DNA of 64,000 bases from Bradyrhizobium sp. CCBAU 051011 (GTDB lineage: Bacteria > Pseudomonadota > Alphaproteobacteria > Rhizobiales > Xanthobacteraceae): assembly GCF_009930815.1 (NCBI RefSeq), contig NZ_CP022222.1:6738501-6802500 (forward strand), in the 5' to 3' direction. The translations under genes and the position numbers were made by a program. Shown here in pieces: positions 1-8,870 of this stretch. Within the stretch, counting starts at the first letter, position 1, and each line of letters opens with the position of its first letter. Below the pieces are notes generated by a model. That model was not told the origin of the DNA and made no database searches. It saw only the letters and a list, made by a program, of their open reading frames with translations.

Positions 1-1
1 C

Positions 2-1126
2 GGCTTCTGGAATGCCGAGCGGCCGGAGCCGGATCTGCTCGGCATGCTGCATCACGTGGCGCTCGGCACCGTGGCCGACGTCGCGCCGCTGATGGGGCTC
101 AACCGCGCCTTTGTCGCCAAGGGCCTAATCGCGATGCGCCGCCGCGACCATGTCGGCCATACCGCGCTGATGGATGTGGCGCGGCTGAACGGGCCGCCCG
201 AAGCCTGGCATCTCGGCTTCATGCTGGGGCCGCGCATCAATGCGGGGGGGAGGATCGGGCGCGCCGATCTCGGCGTGCGGCTCCTGCTGGAGGGCGATGT
301 TTCCGAGGCCGCGCGGATCGCGGCCGAGCTCGACCGGCTCAACGGCGAGCGCCGCGTCATCGAACAGGCGGCCGAGGCGCAGGCCGAAGCCGAGGCGCTG
401 GCCTCGCTGGGGCTCGAGGACAAAGGCGCTGTCATTGTCACCGCGGCCGAAGGCTGGCATCCCGGCATCGTCGGCCTCGTCGCCTCGCGGCTGAAGGAAA
501 AGTTTGCACGTCCCGCCTTTGCCATTGCGCTGGAGCCGGGCGGCATCGGCACCGGATCGGGCCGCTCGATCTCGGGCGTCGATCTCGGCAAGGCGGTGCG
601 CCAGGCGGTGAAGGAGCGGATCCTGATGAAGGGCGGCGGCCACGCCATGGCGGCCGGCGTGACGCTGCGGAAAGAGAAACTCGCGGAGTTTCGCGCCTTC
701 ATGGAAAGCGCGCTGGCCGAGGATGTCGCCAATTCGCGGCACGAGAACGAGCTGTTCATTGACGGCGCGATCAGCGCGCGCGGTGTGACGGTGGAATTCG
801 CCAACACGCTGAACCGCGCCGGGCCGTTCGGCGCCGCCAATCCGGAGCCGGTGATCGCGCTGCCGGCGCATCAGCTCGTCTATGCCGACGAAGTGGGCCA
901 GGCTCACCTGCGCGTGCGCTTCAAGTCAGGTGACGGCGCCATCGTCAACGGCATCGCGTTTCGCGCGGTCGGACAAAAACTCGGCCAGGCGCTGACGCAG
1001 AACCGCGGCCAGCCGTTGCATGTGGCGGGGTCGCTCGCGGTCGATCGCTTCCAGGGTTCGGAACGTGTCCAGATGCGCGTGCTCGACGTCGCGGTGCCGG
1101 ACCCAGGGCCGGCCGTGATCAGGTAG
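2..1126 (+). CDS. recJ: Single-stranded-DNA-specific exonuclease RecJ, C-terminal part
   Basis: RecJ degrades single-stranded DNA 5' to 3' in recombination and mismatch repair. The gene enters from the left edge; the frame is open from base 2, so about 374 C-terminal residues are visible. The stretch LGTVADVAPLMGLNRAFV is typical of the end of the catalytic DHH region, GPRINAGGRIG follows, and GGGHAMAAGVTL is the glycine/histidine-rich DHHA1 motif. The rest is the OB-fold C-terminal domain. The N-terminal DHH catalytic motifs lie outside the window. It ends 33 bases before the SDR gene and may be co-transcribed with it. Confidence 0.93.
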   Translation, partial: GFWNAERPEPDLLGMLHHVALGTVADVAPLMGLNRAFVAKGLIAMRRRDHVGHTALMDVARLNGPPEAWHLGFMLGPRINAGGRIGRADLGVRLLLEGDVSEAARIAAELDRLNGERRVIEQAAEAQAEAEALASLGLEDKGAVIVTAAEGWHPGIVGLVASRLKEKFARPAFAIALEPGGIGTGSGRSISGVDLGKAVRQAVKERILMKGGGHAMAAGVTLRKEKLAEFRAFMESALAEDVANSRHENELFIDGAISARGVTVEFANTLNRAGPFGAANPEPVIALPAHQLVYADEVGQAHLRVRFKSGDGAIVNGIAFRAVGQKLGQALTQNRGQPLHVAGSLAVDRFQGSERVQMRVLDVAVPDPGPAVIR

Positions 1127-1159
1127 TTTAACAACCAAAAACAACAAACGGGAGAAGAC

Positions 1160-1969
1160 ATGACAGGGCAGGTTCAGGGCAAGGTCGCGCTGGTGACAGG
1201 CGGTGCATCCGGCATTGGCGAAGCGGTCTCCGAATTGCTGGCGCGCGAGGGCGCATCGGTCGCGGTGACCGATGTCGACGATTTGAAAGGCCCCGAGGTC
1301 GTCGCGCGGATCAAGAAGGTCGGTGGCGAGGCGAACTTTTGGCATCACGATGTCACCAGCGAGGAGCGCTGGATCGAGGTCATGGCTGATGTCATGAAGC
1401 GTTACGGCCGGCTGGACGTGCTGGTTTCCAACGCCGGCATCGGCATTTCCGTGCCGTCGATCACCGAAATGTCGCTCAGGGATTGGCGGCGGCAGACCGC
1501 GATCAATCTCGACGGTGTGTTTCTCTCGGTGAAACACTGCCTGCCGCCGATGCGCAAGACCGGCGGCGGCTCCGTGATCATGATGTCGTCGCTGGCGGGC
1601 TTGCGCGGCGCGGCCGGTCTTTCCGGCTATTGCGCCACCAAGGGCGGCGTGCGGCTGTTTGCGAAAGCGATCGCGATGGAATGCGCGACGTTCGGCGACG
1701 GTATCCGCGTCAACTCGGTGCACCCCGGCATCATCGACACGCCAATCTGGGGCAAGATTCCGACGGAAGCTGCGGTCAGCGGACAGAATGCGCCGATCGA
1801 TCCCGAGGAACGCGCGAAACTGGTGACGCCGCTCGGACGAGCCGGGCACGCCGAGGAGATCGCGCAAGGCGTGCTGTATCTGGCGTCGGATGCTTCGCGC
1901 TATGTGACGGGGACCGAGCTCGTCATCGATGGCGGGATGTTTGCGGGTGGCATCGCGCGGAGGACTTGA
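1160..1969 (+). CDS. SDR family NAD(P)-dependent oxidoreductase
   Basis: This 269-residue protein is a classical short-chain dehydrogenase. The nucleotide-binding motif TGGASGIGEAV is at residues ~14-24, NAG at ~90, the catalytic serine in MMSSLAG at ~143 and the YxxxK pair in YCATKGG at ~157-161. The C-terminus SRYVTGTELVIDGGMFAGG is typical of the 3-oxoacyl reductase / cyclopentanol dehydrogenase-like group. The start follows GGGAGAAGAC, a good ribosome-binding site. The substrate cannot be told from sequence. It lies directly after recJ with no functional link apparent. Confidence 0.88.
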   Translation: MTGQVQGKVALVTGGASGIGEAVSELLAREGASVAVTDVDDLKGPEVVARIKKVGGEANFWHHDVTSEERWIEVMADVMKRYGRLDVLVSNAGIGISVPSITEMSLRDWRRQTAINLDGVFLSVKHCLPPMRKTGGGSVIMMSSLAGLRGAAGLSGYCATKGGVRLFAKAIAMECATFGDGIRVNSVHPGIIDTPIWGKIPTEAAVSGQNAPIDPEERAKLVTPLGRAGHAEEIAQGVLYLASDASRYVTGTELVIDGGMFAGGIARRT

Positions 1970-2019
1970 GACGTAACGCGTGCGGAATTTGCTTCTTCGG
2001 TGTGACGGGCGTCAGAGCA

Positions 2020-2910
2020 CTATTGGGACGCTGCGGTGAATTGCGCCCGCAGCCAAGTCTGCACCGCCTCGATCGGCTCGCTCAGCGGCCTGTCCCGGCC
2101 GCGCACCAGATGCAAAGAGAAGCCCTCAAGCTCCGGTCCGAACGGGACCTCCAACGTGCCCTGCGCCAAGTCGTCGGAGACCAGCAGCAGGCTATGAAGC
2201 GCGATCCCGGCGCCAGCAACCGTTGCCTGGATCGCATGGGTCTCATCGCTGAAGCGCAAGCCCGCCCGCGCATCGATGCCGTCCATACCGGCAATTTTCA
2301 TCCAGCGGCGCCAGGTCGGATTGCGGGGATCGCGACGATACCAGTCGAAATGAAGCAAAGTTGCTGACTGCAGGTCGCGCGCCTTCTTGATACCGAGACG
2401 CGGACTTGCCACCGGCGCAAAGCGATCGACGGTCAGGGTCTCGGCGACCAGATCGGGATAGGGTCCGGGGCCATAGCGCAGGGCGAGATCAGCGACACCC
2501 GCACCGAGGTCGACGGCCTCCAGCGTCGCGAGCAATGTGAGATCGATGTCCGGTCGTGTCTGGCGAAATGCTTCGATGCGCGGCACCAGCCACTTGGCCG
2601 CGAAAGCCGGCGTCGCGGAGAGCGTCACCACGGTGCGCCGCGGCGTGCGGCTCAAGCCGTCGATAACGCGTGCAAAGGAATCGAAGCCGTCGCGCAGGAC
2701 CGGCAGCAATACTTGCCCTGCCGCCGTGAGCAGTACCTGGCGCGTACGCCGTTCGAACAAGCTTACGCCGATCGCTTCCTCAAGCTGCCGCACCTGATGA
2801 CTGACTGCCGTTGGCGTGACGTGCAGTTCGTGCGCTGCGCGCTTGAAGCTCAGATGTCGGGCGGCGGCCTCGAACGTGCGCAGGCCAATCAATGGAGGCA
2901 GACGTCTCAT
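2020..2910 (-). CDS. LysR family transcriptional regulator (GcvA-like)
   Basis: This 296-residue protein has an N-terminal winged helix-turn-helix (residues ~7-65; FEAAARHLSFKRAAHELHVT then AVSHQVRQLEEAIG) and a C-terminal periplasmic-binding-like effector domain. The opening RRLPPLIGLRTFEAAARHLS resembles the GcvA subgroup. It is divergent from the azoreductase at 3020, with a perfect palindrome in the 109-bp gap, so it most likely regulates itself and azoR. The ligand is unknown. Confidence 0.88.
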   Translation of the reverse strand: MRRLPPLIGLRTFEAAARHLSFKRAAHELHVTPTAVSHQVRQLEEAIGVSLFERRTRQVLLTAAGQVLLPVLRDGFDSFARVIDGLSRTPRRTVVTLSATPAFAAKWLVPRIEAFRQTRPDIDLTLLATLEAVDLGAGVADLALRYGPGPYPDLVAETLTVDRFAPVASPRLGIKKARDLQSATLLHFDWYRRDPRNPTWRRWMKIAGMDGIDARAGLRFSDETHAIQATVAGAGIALHSLLLVSDDLAQGTLEVPFGPELEGFSLHLVRGRDRPLSEPIEAVQTWLRAQFTAASQ

Positions 2911-2933
2911 TGCTGCGGCCTATAGATGAATTC

Positions 2934-2954
2934 TACTCAGCCATAGGCTGAGTA
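2934..2954. promoter_or_regulatory. Palindromic operator candidate between LysR gene and azoR
   Basis: TACTCAGCC and GGCTGAGTA form perfect 9-bp inverted arms around ATA. The site begins 24 bases upstream of the LysR start codon and 66 bases upstream of azoR. Position and symmetry fit a LysR-type recognition site; binding is inferred. Confidence 0.6.
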
Positions 2955-3019
2955 ATTTGCGTTTGTCAATGCGGCTTTCTGCACCGATCTAAGAATCTAC
3001 AGATGATCGGAGATTTGCC

Positions 3020-3709
3020 ATGAAGCTGTTACGAATTGATTCCAGCGCGCGTTCCCATGCCTCAGACCAAAGTTCGCGCGGATCGCATACACGCAGGCTC
3101 ACCAATCGGTTTACTCGGCGCTGGCTGCAACAGCGGCCGAATGATGTTCTGATCAGTCGCGATGTCGGCCAATCACCGCCGCATCCCGTCGCCGAAAAAT
3201 GGATCGGGGCCGCCTTCACCAAGCCCGACCAACGCGAGGCGTGGATGAGCGAGACGCTGGCCGAAAGCGATGCGCTCATCAACGAACTGATCGCGGCCGA
3301 TTTGGTCGTCGCCGGCGTGCCGATGTACAATTTCGGGATGCCAGCGCAGTTCAAGGCCTATATCGACAACGTCGTGCGGGTCGGTCGCACGTTCGGTTTT
3401 GACCGTTCACGGCCGGACGATCCCTATACGCCGCTGCTGGCGGGGATGGACAAGCGTCTTGTCTTGCTCGGGTCGCGCGGCGATTACGGGTACGATCCCG
3501 GCGGCCGCATCGCTCATATCAATCATGTGGAAGGCGCTATCCGCGATGTGTTCGCATTTCTCGGCGTCACCGCATTCCACAGCGTTGCGGTAGAGTATGA
3601 CGAGTTCGGCGGTGATCGCTTGCAGGCGTCCATTGCGGCGGCTGAACGCGCGGTCGATGAACTGGTCGATCAGGTAGTGCGGGAAGCGGAGCAGCGGGAA
3701 GCGGCTTGA
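3020..3709 (+). CDS. azoR: FMN-dependent NADH-azoreductase
   Basis: This 229-residue flavodoxin-fold quinone/azo reductase has the N-terminal LLRIDSSARS strand and loop that binds FMN phosphate. The diagnostic segment VPMYNFGMPAQFKAYIDNVV is at residues ~96-115, and the LLGSRGDYG loop at ~150. AzoR enzymes reduce quinones and azo compounds with NAD(P)H in the cytoplasm. The start follows GGAG seven bases upstream. It is transcribed divergently from the LysR gene, which probably responds to an electrophile or quinone (inference). Confidence 0.87.
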   Translation: MKLLRIDSSARSHASDQSSRGSHTRRLTNRFTRRWLQQRPNDVLISRDVGQSPPHPVAEKWIGAAFTKPDQREAWMSETLAESDALINELIAADLVVAGVPMYNFGMPAQFKAYIDNVVRVGRTFGFDRSRPDDPYTPLLAGMDKRLVLLGSRGDYGYDPGGRIAHINHVEGAIRDVFAFLGVTAFHSVAVEYDEFGGDRLQASIAAAERAVDELVDQVVREAEQREAA

Positions 3710-3775
3710 GCGCGTCTCGTCGCGGAGCCTTGACGAGAGGACGCTTGATGATCCTGTCGCTTCCGATCCTGGTCG

Positions 3776-5008
3776 CTATCCACCCTGCCTCAATCGCGCC
3801 AGCACCTTCAGGCCGCCATAGCCATCCGCCGGCAGGAGCCCCATCTTGGTCTGATAATCCCTGACCGCCTTCATGGTGTCGTTGCCGACACGGCCGTCGG
3901 TGCCGCCGGTGTCGAAGCCCGCTTTGGTCAGCCGCGTCTGCAGCTCCTGCACCTCGGGGAGCGTGAGCGCGCGCTCCGAGCCGGGGAAGGGGTTGATGAA
4001 GGGCGGGGCGCCCAGAATGCGGTCGCCGAGATGGCAGATCGCGAGCGCGTAGTTCATCGACGGGTTATAGCTCTTCACCGAATAGAAGTTCGGGCCGAGC
4101 AGGAACGAAGGGCCGCCTGAGACCGGCACCCACATCTGCGCTGACGCGTTCGGCTGCGGGAACGGCTTGCCGTCGGCGCGGGTGACGCCGGCGCTGGCCC
4201 ATGCCGCATAGGTCCGGCTGCCGCTCGAAGATCCCCCTGAGCTGCGGACTTCATAGCCCCAGTGCTCGCCGCGGTGATACTTGCCGCGGTTGAGCAGATA
4301 GCGCGCGCTGGAGCCGAGCGCGTCGTCGGGCTTGCCGAACGGCGAGACGCGGCCGTCCTTGTCATAGTCCATGCCGACATTGAGCCAGACTTCCGGCATC
4401 CATTGCGTGTGGCCCATTGCGCCGGCCCAGGATCCCCGCATTTCGTCTGGCGTGCCCCAGCCGCGATCGACGATTTTCAGCGCGTTGATGAGTTCGGTTT
4501 CCCAATAGGCGCGGCGGCGCGGTTCATTCCAGGCAAGAGCTGCGAGTGCCGGAAAGATCGGGCGCATATGGTTCTGCTGCACCAGGGGATCGCCATAGGC
4601 TGACTCAACGCCCCATAGCGCCAGCAGCGTGCCGCGCTCGACGCCAAAATCCTGCTCGATCCGCGCGAACAGCGGCTCGTGCTTTTTCAGCGCCTCGCGG
4701 CCGTGGATGATGCGCCAGTCGGAGACACGGCGGTTGATGTATTGCCAGATCTGCTCGTGGAATTCCGGCTGCTTCTGCATCTGCCGGAACACGGTCATGT
4801 CGGGCTCGATGCGCCCCATCACCCGCGTCCAGGTCGCGTCCGAAATGCCTTTGGCCAGTGCGCGGGCGCGAAAATTGTCGCGCCACTGGTCGAAGCCGGC
4901 CGGCGCCGCAATCGCGACGGATGGCGCGGCGAGCAGGATGCCGCCGCCGAGGCCGGCTTTCAGCAGGGCGCGGCGGGTCGGGTCATCAAGGGAATCAGGC
5001 TGGTTCAT
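3776..5008 (-). CDS. Lytic murein transglycosylase, MltB family, with peptidoglycan-binding domain
   Basis: This 410-residue protein cleaves glycan strands of peptidoglycan in the periplasm. The N-terminus carries a twin-arginine-like signal (TRRALLKAGLGGGILLAAPS). The catalytic glutamate lies in LLALWGVESAYGD (~residue 133). GAMGHTQWMP and the later NPSMNYALAICHL segments are typical of the SltB/MltB_2 fold. The last ~60 residues (LPEVQELQTRLTKAGFDTGG) are a PG_binding_1 repeat. It lies 66 bases downstream of the MarR gene on the same strand and may be co-transcribed, though no functional link is known. Confidence 0.9.
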   Translation of the reverse strand: MNQPDSLDDPTRRALLKAGLGGGILLAAPSVAIAAPAGFDQWRDNFRARALAKGISDATWTRVMGRIEPDMTVFRQMQKQPEFHEQIWQYINRRVSDWRIIHGREALKKHEPLFARIEQDFGVERGTLLALWGVESAYGDPLVQQNHMRPIFPALAALAWNEPRRRAYWETELINALKIVDRGWGTPDEMRGSWAGAMGHTQWMPEVWLNVGMDYDKDGRVSPFGKPDDALGSSARYLLNRGKYHRGEHWGYEVRSSGGSSSGSRTYAAWASAGVTRADGKPFPQPNASAQMWVPVSGGPSFLLGPNFYSVKSYNPSMNYALAICHLGDRILGAPPFINPFPGSERALTLPEVQELQTRLTKAGFDTGGTDGRVGNDTMKAVRDYQTKMGLLPADGYGGLKVLARLRQGG

Positions 5009-5074
5009 GCCCCCATTCTACCGGGGCGGGACGCCCGGGCCAAAAGCCATGACGCCGCGGGAACCGGCGAATTC

Positions 5075-5662
5075 TTACAAATCCGCGGCTATTTTGGCGA
5101 GCCAGCGGCGGATCGTGCGCTCCGCCTCGGCGGAAAGCCCGGCGGCCAGCCGCTGTTCGACCGTCTCGGCGTGCCGCCGGCATCGACCCAGCAGCGCCGC
5201 GCCCCGCGGCGTCACCGTCCATTGCAGCATCCTGCCGTGGACCGGATGCGGAGTTTTGCGGATGGCGCCGTCGCGCTCGAGATTACGGATGATGACGCCG
5301 ACGGTCTGCGGCGTCAGCATCGCGACCCGTGCGAGCTCCGCGCCGGACAGGCCGGGATAGGCCTTGAGCATCGTCAGCACCACGAATTGCGGGGAGGTGA
5401 CGCCGAGTTCGGCCAGCGAACGCTCCATCGCGAGCCGGGTCGCGCCTTGCGCCTGGCGCAGGAGATAGGCGAGGTAGCCCTGTTCGCCGCGCTTTCCTTC
5501 GCCGGGCGGCGGCGGGCGCAGCATCAATGGTGCGCGATTTTCGCCGGATTTTTGCGGCCGTCGCCCGGCTTTTCCGGCCGGCGGTTTTTGTTTCGCTTGT
5601 GGAGTTTTCACCGATGGATTTCGCGATCGCGCGGCCGTGGTCTGCGATGCCTTGCGCTGCAT
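5075..5662 (-). CDS. MarR family transcriptional regulator
   Basis: The MarR winged helix occupies about residues 65-195 (GYLAYLLRQAQGATRLAMER, then LGVTSPQFVVLTML, and LTPQTVGVIIRNLERDG as recognition helix). I place the start at the ATG at 5662, giving 195 residues; a longer frame to 5719 would overlap the start of the divergent gene. The N-terminal ~50 residues are lysine/proline-rich and probably disordered. The start codon abuts a 35-bp palindrome (5662-5696), so autoregulation with the AhpD-like gene is likely. Confidence 0.85.
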   Translation of the reverse strand: MQRKASQTTAARSRNPSVKTPQAKQKPPAGKAGRRPQKSGENRAPLMLRPPPPGEGKRGEQGYLAYLLRQAQGATRLAMERSLAELGVTSPQFVVLTMLKAYPGLSGAELARVAMLTPQTVGVIIRNLERDGAIRKTPHPVHGRMLQWTVTPRGAALLGRCRRHAETVEQRLAAGLSAEAERTIRRWLAKIAADL

Positions 5663-5696
5663 ATCAGTGCTCTTATAATCAATCAGAGCACTGATA
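5662..5696. promoter_or_regulatory. Perfect 12-bp inverted repeat, probable MarR operator
   Basis: TATCAGTGCTCT and AGAGCACTGATA are perfect inverted arms separated by an AT-rich 11-bp spacer containing TTATAA. The site sits between the divergent MarR and AhpD-like genes and touches the MarR start codon. Binding at this site would block both promoters. Confidence 0.7.
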
Positions 5697-5712
5697 ACAT
5701 GAGGAACGGCCG

Positions 5713-6192
5713 ATGTCACACGCCCGCAAGGAATATAAAGATTTCATGGCGCTGACGCCGGATGCCTATGCGGCCGTGCTTGAGCTCAGCCAGATCGCCG
5801 GCAAGGCGGGCATGGACAAGCAGCTGCTCGAACTGATCAAGCTGCGCGTCTCGCAGATCAACGGTTGCGCCTTCTGCGTGCAGTATCACATTCTGGAAGG
5901 CGAGAAGCTCGGCGTATCCACCGACAAGCTCAACCTCGTGGTGGTCTGGCGCGAGGCGCCACAGTTTTCGCAACGCGAGCGCGCGGCGCTGGCCTGGACG
6001 GAAGCGCTGACCTTGCTGAGGGACGGCGTCAGCGACGAGGTCTATGCACAGGCGAGCGCGGAGTTCTCCGAAAAAGAACTGGCCTATCTCACCTCAGCGG
6101 TGGCGTCGATCAATGTCTGGAACAGGTTCGGCGCGGCGTTTCGCTGGACGCCGCCGGCGCGGAAGCACGCCGTGGGCGCCGCGGCTTCGTAG
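5713..6192 (+). CDS. Carboxymuconolactone decarboxylase / AhpD-like alkylhydroperoxidase
   Basis: This 159-residue protein has the AhpD core. The redox motif NGCAFCVQYH holds the CxxC pair and following histidine (residues ~51-60), preceded by LLELIKLRVSQI. EREAAL-like ERAALAWTEALTLL and the C-terminal INVWNRFGAAFRWTPP are typical of peroxidase-type CMD proteins. The likely role is detoxification of organic peroxides using the CxxC thiols. Divergence from a MarR gene around a palindrome recalls OhrR/MarR peroxide sensors, but the MarR protein was not shown to carry a sensing cysteine. Confidence 0.87.
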   Translation: MSHARKEYKDFMALTPDAYAAVLELSQIAGKAGMDKQLLELIKLRVSQINGCAFCVQYHILEGEKLGVSTDKLNLVVVWREAPQFSQRERAALAWTEALTLLRDGVSDEVYAQASAEFSEKELAYLTSAVASINVWNRFGAAFRWTPPARKHAVGAAAS

Positions 6193-6195
6193 CGA

Positions 6196-7788
6196 TCAGT
6201 TCTCGCGACGGCCGTCGCGCGCAGCGTGGCGGATGACGTCCTCCGGCAGCGCATGTGCCACGGCGGCGGCCGGAGGTTGGGTGCCGATCTCGCGGCCGCG
6301 GCCGCGGATCAGCCGTTCATAGGACGCGATCAGGGTGGTGTAGGGATTGACCCAGATCCAGCCGTCGCGCGTGAACACCTGCACGTCGAAGTGCAGGTGG
6401 TACGACGTGCCATTGGGGAAATCGAGATAGTTGGAGACCACGCCGATCTTCTCGCCCTCGGCGACGCGGCGGCCGTTGAGGACGCCGTCGGCGTCCAAGG
6501 CTGACGGGTTCATGTGCATGTAGCGGAAGCGGATGTGCTCGTTGCTTGTGTTGATTTGCAGCGTCGCTGCCTGCTGCTTGAGGGAACGGATGATGACACC
6601 GTCGCGGACGGCGACGACGGCCTGTTTCCGCGGATGGCAGGTGCTCTCGGCACCGCTGTTCGGCGGGCAGGGCGCAGGGCGGATGTCCTGGCCTTGATGG
6701 CCGAAGCCGGCCGCGCATTGGCCGACCTGGAAGCTGCGCGCCTCGCAAAAATTGTCCCGCCACGGATAGACGCCGTTGCGTTCGCCTGATTTGCGCGTGC
6801 CGAACTGCTGCGAGCTGACCAGGGCCGGGGCTCTCGCCAGCGGAAAGCGGATCTGCGAATAGACCGCGAGATCGACGTGGCCGCCGCGCCTGCGCGCGCC
6901 GCTGCGGGCGATGATGTCGCCGCTCGGGCGATAGGTGAAGTCAGCAGAAGCCGCTGCCGGGCGCTCGGCAATGGCGGAGGGAATATCGAAGCGTGGGCGC
7001 GCCGGCTGGCCTCCGGCGATGCGTAGCGCTTTCAGGAAACGCTCGGCGATCGGATAGGCCTCGCGGCAGGCGAGCCTGCGCGGGCGCGGCGCTGAATCGA
7101 GGCACTGGATCGACACCACATAGGGCACGCCGAAACGGGTGAAGGCGTAGCGCACATAGCCTTCGCGGATGAAGCGGCGCATGTCAGGGAATTGCGCCGC
7201 CAGCGCCTTGACCGGCTCGCCCTTGCCGCCGAGCGGATCGGCGAGGTCGTAGACCAGCACCGAGCCCGTGATCTGCACCTCGACCGGCCGGGCGAACGTT
7301 CGCGACGGCAGGCCGTCGCCGGCGCCGGGCTCCAGCGAAAACACCGCGTCGTAGCCGGAGGCGCCGGCGTGAAACACATCGACGGGGCGGAAGTCGGCCT
7401 GATAGCGCGACACCGCCGGATGGCGCGTGCCACGGGCCTGGGCCTCGAGATAGGCCGCGGTGTCGAACGGCAACAGCACCGGTACCGGACTGTTTCCGAT
7501 TCCGGTGAACATCGGCGAATTGATCGCGTTCAACTGCACCAGCGCGGGCGTTGCGCGCGGATCCCCTGTGGGCAGCCGCGCCCGGCCTGCGAAGGTGAAG
7601 CGCGAGGCGATCGATGGCCGGGAGTTGATCTCGGTGCGAAGCTGATCGAGAACGGCGCGCCATTCGACGCGAATGGCCGAAATCGACGGCGTCCGGAACT
7701 CATTGGCGGAAACGCCGGTGATCCCGGCAAGGAGCAAACAAAAGGCTGCCAGCCACCGCGAGAGCAAGCTGACAGCCTTCGTATCCAA
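6196..7788 (-). CDS. M23 family zinc metallopeptidase (LytM domain), exported
   Basis: This 530-residue protein has an N-terminal signal peptide (WLAAFCLLLAGITGVSANEF). Residues ~330-500 form a LytM/peptidase M23 domain. The zinc ligands are the H and D of GFGHQGQDIRP and the HxH of TSYHLHFDV. The N-terminal ~300 residues are an unassigned domain. It probably cuts peptidoglycan cross-bridges or acts on the envelope. It abuts the AhpD-like gene tail to tail (3 bases apart). Confidence 0.86.
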   Translation of the reverse strand: MDTKAVSLLSRWLAAFCLLLAGITGVSANEFRTPSISAIRVEWRAVLDQLRTEINSRPSIASRFTFAGRARLPTGDPRATPALVQLNAINSPMFTGIGNSPVPVLLPFDTAAYLEAQARGTRHPAVSRYQADFRPVDVFHAGASGYDAVFSLEPGAGDGLPSRTFARPVEVQITGSVLVYDLADPLGGKGEPVKALAAQFPDMRRFIREGYVRYAFTRFGVPYVVSIQCLDSAPRPRRLACREAYPIAERFLKALRIAGGQPARPRFDIPSAIAERPAAASADFTYRPSGDIIARSGARRRGGHVDLAVYSQIRFPLARAPALVSSQQFGTRKSGERNGVYPWRDNFCEARSFQVGQCAAGFGHQGQDIRPAPCPPNSGAESTCHPRKQAVVAVRDGVIIRSLKQQAATLQINTSNEHIRFRYMHMNPSALDADGVLNGRRVAEGEKIGVVSNYLDFPNGTSYHLHFDVQVFTRDGWIWVNPYTTLIASYERLIRGRGREIGTQPPAAAVAHALPEDVIRHAARDGRREN

Positions 7789-7831
7789 TGCATCGCCCCC
7801 CGGCGTATGCTCCGTAGCCTATGGCGCGGTG

Positions 7832-8398
7832 TTAATCCTTTGCGCGCTCGACGTAGGAGCCGTCCTCGGTCATCACCACAATCCGTGTTCCCGTTCCAAT
7901 ATGCGGCGGCACCGAGGTCCGCACGCCGTTGGAGAGGATAGCAGGCTTGTAGGAGGAAGACGCGGTCTGACCCTTGGTGACCGGCTCGGTCTCCACAACT
8001 TCGAGGGTCGCGCGCTGCGGCAACTGGATGGCGACCGGATTGAGGTCGTGCATCGACAGCTTCACCGTCATGTTTTCCTGCAAATAGGGTGCGGACGATC
8101 CCACGATCTCCTTCGACACCTGGACCTGGTCATAGGTCTCGGCGTTCATGAAGTGGAAGCCGTCGCCATCTTCATAGAGGTAGTTGAAATTGCGGTCCTC
8201 GACGGTGGCCTTCTCGACCTGGTCGGTGGTCTTGTAGCGTTCCGACACCTTCACGCCATCGCCGATGCGGCGCATTTCGATCTGGCTGACCGGGGTTCCC
8301 TTGCCCGGATGGATGTTTTCGGCCGAAAGGACGACATAGAGCTTGCCGTCCTGCTCGATGACGTTGCCCTTGCGAATAGAACTGGCGATGACTTTCAA
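7832..8398 (-). CDS. efp: Elongation factor P (TTG start preferred)
   Basis: EF-P rescues ribosomes stalled at polyproline. From a TTG at 8398 the protein is 188 residues, the usual family length, and begins [12 protein letters not shown] like other EF-Ps. An ATG at 8458 would add 20 residues with no family counterpart. The loop IHPGKGTP presents the lysine that is modified, and the C-terminus ([26 protein letters not shown]) is canonical. GGGA lies about 10 bases upstream of the TTG. The divergent epmA and epmB genes encode the enzymes that place beta-lysine on this residue. Confidence 0.93.
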   Translation of the reverse strand: MKVIASSIRKGNVIEQDGKLYVVLSAENIHPGKGTPVSQIEMRRIGDGVKVSERYKTTDQVEKATVEDRNFNYLYEDGDGFHFMNAETYDQVQVSKEIVGSSAPYLQENMTVKLSMHDLNPVAIQLPQRATLEVVETEPVTKGQTASSSYKPAILSNGVRTSVPPHIGTGTRIVVMTEDGSYVERAKD

Positions 8399-8870
8399 AG
8401 CTGTTTTCCCGAATTTCTGGCCTTCGGCCACACCGGACATGGGCGTCCGCAGGGCCAATCAGGCGGTTTCGGGCTGCAACATACTGATTTTGCCCGTCGA
8501 TGCCAGCGTTTTGCGGCCGCTTCAGCGAGGCCCCTGAGGCCGTCAACGGCCCTGTTTCGCCGTGTCAGCCGGCGACGGTGGCAAGTAATTTGACGGTGGG
8601 GCTGAACGATGCCGATGGCTCTGAAAGCAACGTTTTAAGCGGTTCGCGATTGCTCGCAGCATCCATGGGCTGCGTCGACATCCACCGGGCGAATGGACAA
8701 TCAGAGCGTCTTTCGACATGAAATGACCGATCTGGAGCCGGACCTCGCCGTCTGCTCCCGGCCAGTCGTATCGGTCGCAAAGAAAGTTGAACAATATCAA
8801 TGGTATTTGTCGATTCCCTGAACACCTTGATTGGCTCCGCTGAGGATGCTCGGCGGATTCGGGACCGGCT

